Shown: positions 63,153 to 64,000 of the stretch, piece after piece
How positions within the stretch are numbered: the first letter of the stretch is position 1
Layout of the letters: every line of letters begins with the position of its first letter
Origin: Parus major
Lineage: Eukaryota; Chordata; Aves; Passeriformes; Paridae
Direction of reading: 5' to 3'
Assembly (NCBI RefSeq): GCF_001522545.3
Contig: NC_031771.1
Coordinates: 65,352,492 to 65,416,491, forward strand
Length of the DNA: 64,000 nucleotides
Notes under the pieces: model-generated
What the model saw: only the letters and a program-made list of their open reading frames with translations
Database searches by the model: none
What the model was told of the DNA's origin: nothing
Translations under genes and position numbers: made by a program

Positions 63153-64000
63153 CTCTGTACTGGCTCCTTGTTTTGCCTCCTGATAAAAACTCCCTGTTTC
63201 CCATTAAAACAGCAAGAGGAGGTTATAGGAGGGAGGCTCGAGGTCACTGCCCACAACACAGGGTGGTGTAAGAATTAAAGGAACAACATTCTCTTAATGT
63301 GACATAACTAATGGGATTAGCAGGGGTGAAAAGGGAAAGAGTGAGCAAAAGTTGCCACAGGATCCTCCACTTGTTCAGTCAAGACCTTAATTCTTGTGCC
63401 TGACATTAGTTGCAGGGAATTACAAAGTTGTAAATTACAAGGTAATTTGAGGAGTTACAGCTGCATGGACATCAGATACAGGTTGAAGCTGTAAAAGTGA
63501 GATACTGAGCAAATAAGATTCAATAATACCCTGTTATGCATCTCAGATCTCCCTTCTTGGACTTTTTTTGTGATGTTATTTCCAGCACTGTTTCAGGAGT
63601 GTTTTCTTAGTAGGAAAACATTCAGGTATTCTGAGACATTCTAATACACTGAGGACATTTACTTTAATTTTTTTTTTTTTTCCCTATAAGGTGACAGTGG
63701 TTATCTCTTGAAAAATTGCCTAATCTCTTCCATGTTTTATCTCCAGATTCCCTCTGAAAACCATATCATTAGAAATTGTAATGAAATTCAAAAGGTGACC
63801 AGAATAGTAATCAAAAGAAGATTTGGCATCTTCCAAATGAGACTTGGCTGCTTAGATAAAGGTGGTGGAAGAGAACTGAACTGCCCTTCATGTAAGTTCA
63901 GAGCAGTCCTGGTAGGTGTGAGGTTATGCAATGCACCCATTAAATGTGCCTCATCTGGGAAAACGAAGGGGAAGCGTTTTAATGAGTCAATTTAAATTGC

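Larger units (their letters stand above)
56809..64000. other. Non-coding unique sequence, right end of window
   Basis: No gene recognised. The frames are 122 codons or fewer and unremarkable. A complex, CpG-enriched segment lies at 57690-57930 and a purine-rich stretch at 58050-58165. A-rich DNA occurs at 60023-60072 and a trinucleotide repeat at 63105-63152. The final frame (63708-63995) reaches almost to the window edge, but I recognise no domain in it. Confidence 0.5.

Noticed and set aside
1..64000. Search for CRISPR arrays, operons, phage or other prokaryotic systems
   Set aside because: The repeats, CpG depletion and CR1 content are those of a bird nuclear genome. The only regularly spaced repeat is the decamer minisatellite, which has no spacers.

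Overview
This window looks like nuclear DNA from a bird, and I suspect a songbird, although I cannot fix the species. The main evidence is 16 copies or fragments of CR1, the dominant avian LINE. They show its typical 5'-truncated form, conserved 3' end and terminal short repeats of the type ATTCTATG/GATTCTGT. Apart from these, the sequence is mostly AT-rich, CpG-poor, unique non-coding DNA with scattered simple repeats. I found no protein-coding exon, tRNA, rRNA, CRISPR array or bacterial-type feature that I can support. The open frames present are short and scattered at the level expected by chance. The longest ones (up to 353 codons) come from a tandem repeat that happens to be free of stops in all six frames.

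Layout. 1-16 kb: unique DNA with three minus-strand CR1 copies (6.3, 9.0 and 10.2 kb) and several A-rich or AT microsatellites. 16.2-17.3 kb: one long minus-strand CR1 split by a roughly 0.5-kb array of a GGGACA-type decamer. 17-50 kb: more unique DNA with nine CR1 pieces in both orientations, including a close inverted pair at 46.25 and 47.41 kb and an internally deleted copy at 41.26 kb. 50.5-53.1 kb: the only clear regulatory landmark. It is a CpG island interrupted by a 677-base run of Ns, with an extremely CpG-rich right flank and two plus-strand CR1 copies that have kept unusually many CpGs. 53-64 kb: unique DNA with a perfect 24-bp inverted repeat at 56.76 kb, a CpG-enriched complex segment near 57.8 kb and an ATG/GAT microsatellite at 63.1 kb.

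How the parts may fit together. Strand composition changes across the CpG island. In hand-counted samples, the left side has C>G and A>T on the + strand, while the right side has G>C with A and T equal. In vertebrates this is the pattern expected if transcription runs leftward on the left and, more weakly, rightward on the right. My best reading is that the island is a promoter, possibly bidirectional. The left 50 kb would then be largely intron of a minus-strand transcript, with its first exon in or near the gap. This is inference: no exon was identified, and the gap removes the most informative sequence.

I did not find a convincing new biological system. The items most worth a second look are the decamer array inside a CR1, the skew switch with its hidden promoter, the CpG-preserving CR1 copies at the island edge, and the perfect hairpin at 56,755-56,808.
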